Part shown: piece after piece, positions 61,608 to 64,000 of the stretch
Numbering within the stretch: position 1 is the stretch's first letter
Layout: each line of letters opens with the position of its first letter
Origin: JAGRGG01 sp965217265
GTDB lineage: Bacteria > Pseudomonadota > Alphaproteobacteria > Geminicoccales > Geminicoccaceae
DNA length: 64,000 bases
Direction of reading: 5' to 3'
Assembly: GCA_965217265.1 (NCBI GenBank)
Contig: CBDCHP010000007.1
Span: 124,001-188,000, forward strand
Made by a program: the position numbers and the translations under genes
Notes under the pieces: generated by a model
Database searches by the model: none
What the model was told of the DNA's origin: nothing
Seen by the model: the letters and a program-made list of their open reading frames with translations, nothing else

Positions 61608-62765
61608 ATGCGCCGCACGATGATCTTGACCGCAATGCTGCTCGGATCCGCCGCCCCGGCCCTGGCCGAGGGCGTGAAGATCGGCTTCATCACCACGCTC
61701 TCGACCCCGGCCGGCTACTTGGGCGAAGACGCCCGCGACGGCTTCACGCTCGCCCTCGACCTGAACGACGGGACGCTCGGCGGGGTTCCGGTCGAGCTGG
61801 TGGTCGAGGACGACAACCTCAAGCCGGCGAACGGGCGCCAGATCGCGCAGAAGTTCGCGGGCGACGGGATCACGCTCTACAGCGGCATCATCTTCTCCAA
61901 CGTCCTGGCGGCGACGCTGCCGCAGATCCTGGAGAACGAGGGCATCTACGTCAGCGTCAACGCCGCACCCTCGATCTTCGCCGGCGCGCGCTGCGATGCG
62001 AACTACTTCGTCGCCTCCTGGCAGAACGACAACCTGCACGAGAGCGCAGGCGCGCTCGCCAACAAGCTCGGCTACAAGCGCATGGTCCTCCTCGCCCCCA
62101 ACTACCAAGCCGGCCGCGACGCGCTCACCGGCTTCAAGCGGCTCTTCGATGGCGAGGTGCTGGACGAGATCTATACCAGCCTGGACCAGACCGACTTCTC
62201 GGCCGAACTGGCACGGGTGCGCGACGCCGAACCCGACGCCGTTTTCCAGTTCCACCCAGGGGGCCTCGGCATCGCGTTCATGAAGCAGTACGCGCAGGCC
62301 GGGCTGAAGGACGCGGTGCCGATGGTCCTGGCGGCACCCTCGCTCGACCCGCGCATCCTGGACGCCGTCGGGGCCGACGCCGAGGGGGCGGCGGTCACGA
62401 TGCACTGGAACGCCGACTACGACAACGAAGTGAGCCGCGAATTCGTCGCCGCCTACCGCGACGCCTACAGCCGCGAGCCGACGATCTACGCGGCGCAGGG
62501 CTACGACACCGCCCTCCTGATCGGTGCCGCGCTTGAGAAAGTCGGCGGGAACTTGGAGGACCGCGAGGGCTTTCGAAGCGCCATGCTCGAAGCCGACGCG
62601 GCGCTCACCCGCGGCGACTTTCGCTTCAACAACAACCAGCACCCGATCGAGGACTGGTGGGAGGTCCGGCCCGAGCGCGGCGACGACGGCGAACTGAGGC
62701 TCGTCACCAAGGCGAAGATCCTCGACGACCACGCCGACGCCTACGCCGCCGACTGCCCCCTTTGA
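61608..62765 (+). CDS. Branched-chain amino-acid-type ABC transporter substrate-binding protein
   Basis: A 385-residue periplasmic binding protein of the LivJ type. The signal peptide is MRRTMILTAMLLGSAAPALA. The mature part begins GVKIGFITTLSTPAGYLGED, then LVVEDDNLKPANGRQIAQKF, and the ligand-contact regions SVNAAPSIFAGARC and ASWQNDNLHESAGA. The C-terminal lobe ends with QHPIEDWWEV. The family binds branched-chain amino acids, amides or aromatic acids, and the ligand is unknown. Its stop overlaps the permease start (TTGA). Confidence 0.92.
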   Translation: MRRTMILTAMLLGSAAPALAEGVKIGFITTLSTPAGYLGEDARDGFTLALDLNDGTLGGVPVELVVEDDNLKPANGRQIAQKFAGDGITLYSGIIFSNVLAATLPQILENEGIYVSVNAAPSIFAGARCDANYFVASWQNDNLHESAGALANKLGYKRMVLLAPNYQAGRDALTGFKRLFDGEVLDEIYTSLDQTDFSAELARVRDAEPDAVFQFHPGGLGIAFMKQYAQAGLKDAVPMVLAAPSLDPRILDAVGADAEGAAVTMHWNADYDNEVSREFVAAYRDAYSREPTIYAAQGYDTALLIGAALEKVGGNLEDREGFRSAMLEADAALTRGDFRFNNNQHPIEDWWEVRPERGDDGELRLVTKAKILDDHADAYAADCPL

Positions 62766-63670
62766 GCCTGTTCTTCGAGCAGGCGCTCAACGGCGTGCAG
62801 CAGGGGCTGCTCCTCTTCCTGCTCGCGGCCGGGCTCACCCTCACGTTCGGCATCATGGGGGTGATCAACCTCGCCCACGGCAGCCTCTACATGGCCGGCG
62901 CCTACGCCGGGGCACTCGCCGCGGGGGCGCTCGGCAGTTACTGGGCGGCACCGCTCGCCGCCGTGCTCGCCGCCGGAACGCTCGGCCTCGTCGTCGAGCG
63001 CGGCGTCATCCGCCGCCTCTACGATCGCCCGCACCTCGACCAGGTGCTCGCCACCTTCGGCCTCATCCTGCTGCTCAACGGCTTGACGACGCTCCTCTTC
63101 GGCCGCTCGCCGCTCTACCTCGCAGCGCCCGAGGCCCTGAGCGGGGGCGTCGTCCTGCCGGGCGGCGTCCCCTACCCCGCCTACCGCCTCGCCATGATGG
63201 CGGCGAGCCTCGCCGTGGCGCTCGGCCTCTACTTGCTCATCAACAAGACGCGGCTCGGCATGCTGATCCGCGCCGGGGCCGACGACCGCGAGACCGTCGC
63301 CGCCTTGGGCTGCGACATCGACCGGCTCTACACCATCGTCTTCGCGCTGGGCGCCGCGCTCGCGGGCTTCGCCGGCGCCCTCGTCGCGCCGATCCTCGCC
63401 GTCCAGGTCGGCATGGGCGAGCGCATCCTGATCCTCACCTTCGTCGTCGTCATCGTCGGCGGCGTCGGCTCGGTGAAGGGCGCCTTCGTCGGCGCCCTCG
63501 TCGTCGGCCTCACCGACACGCTCGGCCGCGCCTACCTGCCGGGCCTGCTCAAGGCGACGCTGCCGCCCGCCTACGCCGAAGGTGCGGCGGCGGCGCTGGC
63601 GTCGGTGCTGATCTACGTCGTGATGGCCGGGGTGCTGGTCGTTCGGCCGCAGGGGTTGTTCGGGAGGTAA
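62762..63670 (+). CDS. Branched-chain amino-acid-type ABC permease (LivH-like)
   Basis: A 302-residue LivH-type permease with about eight membrane helices. LTLTFGIMGVINLAHGSLYM is the family signature at the N-terminus. Near the C-terminus is the EAA-like loop (GADDRETVAALGCDIDRLY) and FVVVIVGGVGSVKGAFVGAL. It starts at TTG 62762 overlapping the upstream TGA. Normally livM, livG and livF follow. Here the next gene is msrB on the opposite strand, so the remaining transporter parts must be encoded elsewhere or are missing. The stop is followed by repeat R11. Confidence 0.93.
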   Translation: MSLFFEQALNGVQQGLLLFLLAAGLTLTFGIMGVINLAHGSLYMAGAYAGALAAGALGSYWAAPLAAVLAAGTLGLVVERGVIRRLYDRPHLDQVLATFGLILLLNGLTTLLFGRSPLYLAAPEALSGGVVLPGGVPYPAYRLAMMAASLAVALGLYLLINKTRLGMLIRAGADDRETVAALGCDIDRLYTIVFALGAALAGFAGALVAPILAVQVGMGERILILTFVVVIVGGVGSVKGAFVGALVVGLTDTLGRAYLPGLLKATLPPAYAEGAAAALASVLIYVVMAGVLVVRPQGLFGR

Positions 63671-63674
63671 GAGA

Positions 63675-63814
63675 ACGCTTCGCGTCCGCTGCGCGGGGCT
63701 TTCTTTTTCTCTTTTTTGCAACTTTGGCCGGGGCTAGCCTTGAGCGTTCGAGCCAGTCCGGGTGCAAAGTGACAAAAAAGAAAGAAAGGCCCCGCGCCAG
63801 CGGACGCGAAGCGT
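63675..63814 (+). repeat. Hairpin repeat element, copy R11
   Basis: 140 bases between the convergent permease and msrB genes. It ends directly at the msrB stop codon (63815-63817). The arms match in GTCCGCTG-GCGGGGC except for a one-base indel. The centre is CTTTGGCCGGGGCTAGCCTT. Confidence 0.92.
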
Positions 63815-64000
63815 TCACGCCGTCGCGTCCGGCACGAAGCCCATCGCCACGCCGTTCATGCAGTAGCGCAGCCCCGTCGGCGCCGGCCCGTCGTCGAACA
63901 CGTGCCCCTGGTGCCCGCCGCAGCGGGCGCAGTGGACCTCGGTGCGGACCATGAAGAACAGCGTCCGGTCCTCCGCCGTGCCAATGGCGCCCTCGATAGG
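63815..64000 (-). CDS. msrB: Peptide-methionine (R)-S-oxide reductase, C-terminal part
   Basis: The last 61 residues plus stop of MsrB; the 5' part is outside the window. Visible: FFMVRTEVHCARCGGHQGHV, with the second zinc-binding Cys pair, then FDDGPAPTGLRYCMNGVAM, containing the resolving or catalytic Cys in RYCMN, and a short tail FVPDATA. It reduces methionine-R-sulfoxide in proteins. The stop codon abuts hairpin repeat R11. Confidence 0.92.
   Translation of the reverse strand, partial: PIEGAIGTAEDRTLFFMVRTEVHCARCGGHQGHVFDDGPAPTGLRYCMNGVAMGFVPDATA

Overview
This high-GC window comes from an alphaproteobacterium, most likely a Rhodospirillales- or Geminicoccales-like lineage. This is inferred from gene content, not from a marker gene. 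Supporting signs are the alphaproteobacterial/mitochondrial complex I accessory subunits NDUFA12 and NDUFS4, a sigma-EcfG-type promoter (GGAAC-N16-CGTT) in front of a stress operon, a glnB-glnA pair with a sigma-54/NtrC-like promoter, a class II (B12-dependent) ribonucleotide reductase, and the alphaproteobacterial palindrome built on CCCCGGACTTGATCCGGGG.

Layout. 0-6.3 kb: 5' end of asnB, then mfd with sdhE, and divergent recG. 6.4-11.2 kb: a coiled-coil unknown, then a five-gene envelope/stress operon ending in a 24-residue membrane peptide. 11.2-15.4 kb: a sparse, partly AT-rich stretch with a decayed IS1-family transposase, an ArsR-type regulator, a VOC protein and NDUFA12. 15.5-24 kb: nrdJ, otsB, a cNMP/FHA protein, a GST, tRNA-His, glnB and glnA. 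24-25.4 kb: a ruined efflux locus (HlyD-type and TetR pseudogenes). 25.4-38.3 kb: a covalent-FAD dimethylglycine/sarcosine dehydrogenase-like enzyme, a glutamine synthetase paralogue that has lost catalytic residues, thioesterase, parE, isochorismatase-like hydrolase, DEAD-box helicase, NUDIX, NDUFS4, opgD, tRNA-Arg and an AEC transporter. 38.5-49.8 kb: a radical-SAM/UdgX DNA-repair pair, DUF4112, a degenerate PhyH-like protein, vapBC, prfC, a DksA-like protein, an AT-rich islet interrupted by an IS1-family element, a periplasmic cyclophilin and a GNAT. 49.9-64 kb: two tandem TbpB-like lipoproteins, an ABC-F ATPase, two tandem Tat-exported GH28-like proteins, SRPBCC, a second AEC transporter, mutT, argJ, a SurA/PrsA-type isomerase, a branched-chain amino-acid binding protein with one permease, and the 3' end of msrB.

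The most striking feature is a dispersed family of ~140-bp hairpin elements: ten full copies and one half copy, in both orientations. Each is bounded by ACGCTTCGCG and its complement and is almost entirely an inverted repeat, with a GC-rich outer stem and a T/A-rich inner stem. Most lie between convergent genes and several fit exactly between two stop codons. Two lie just upstream of start codons, one supplies the last codons of otsB, and one half copy ends a pseudogene. In several copies the two arms share copy-specific variants, as expected of a maintained hairpin. A second, smaller palindrome family is also present. The glutamine synthetase-like pseudoenzyme 4 kb from glnA, and the UdgX/radical-SAM pair split by a hairpin element, are the other main points of interest.
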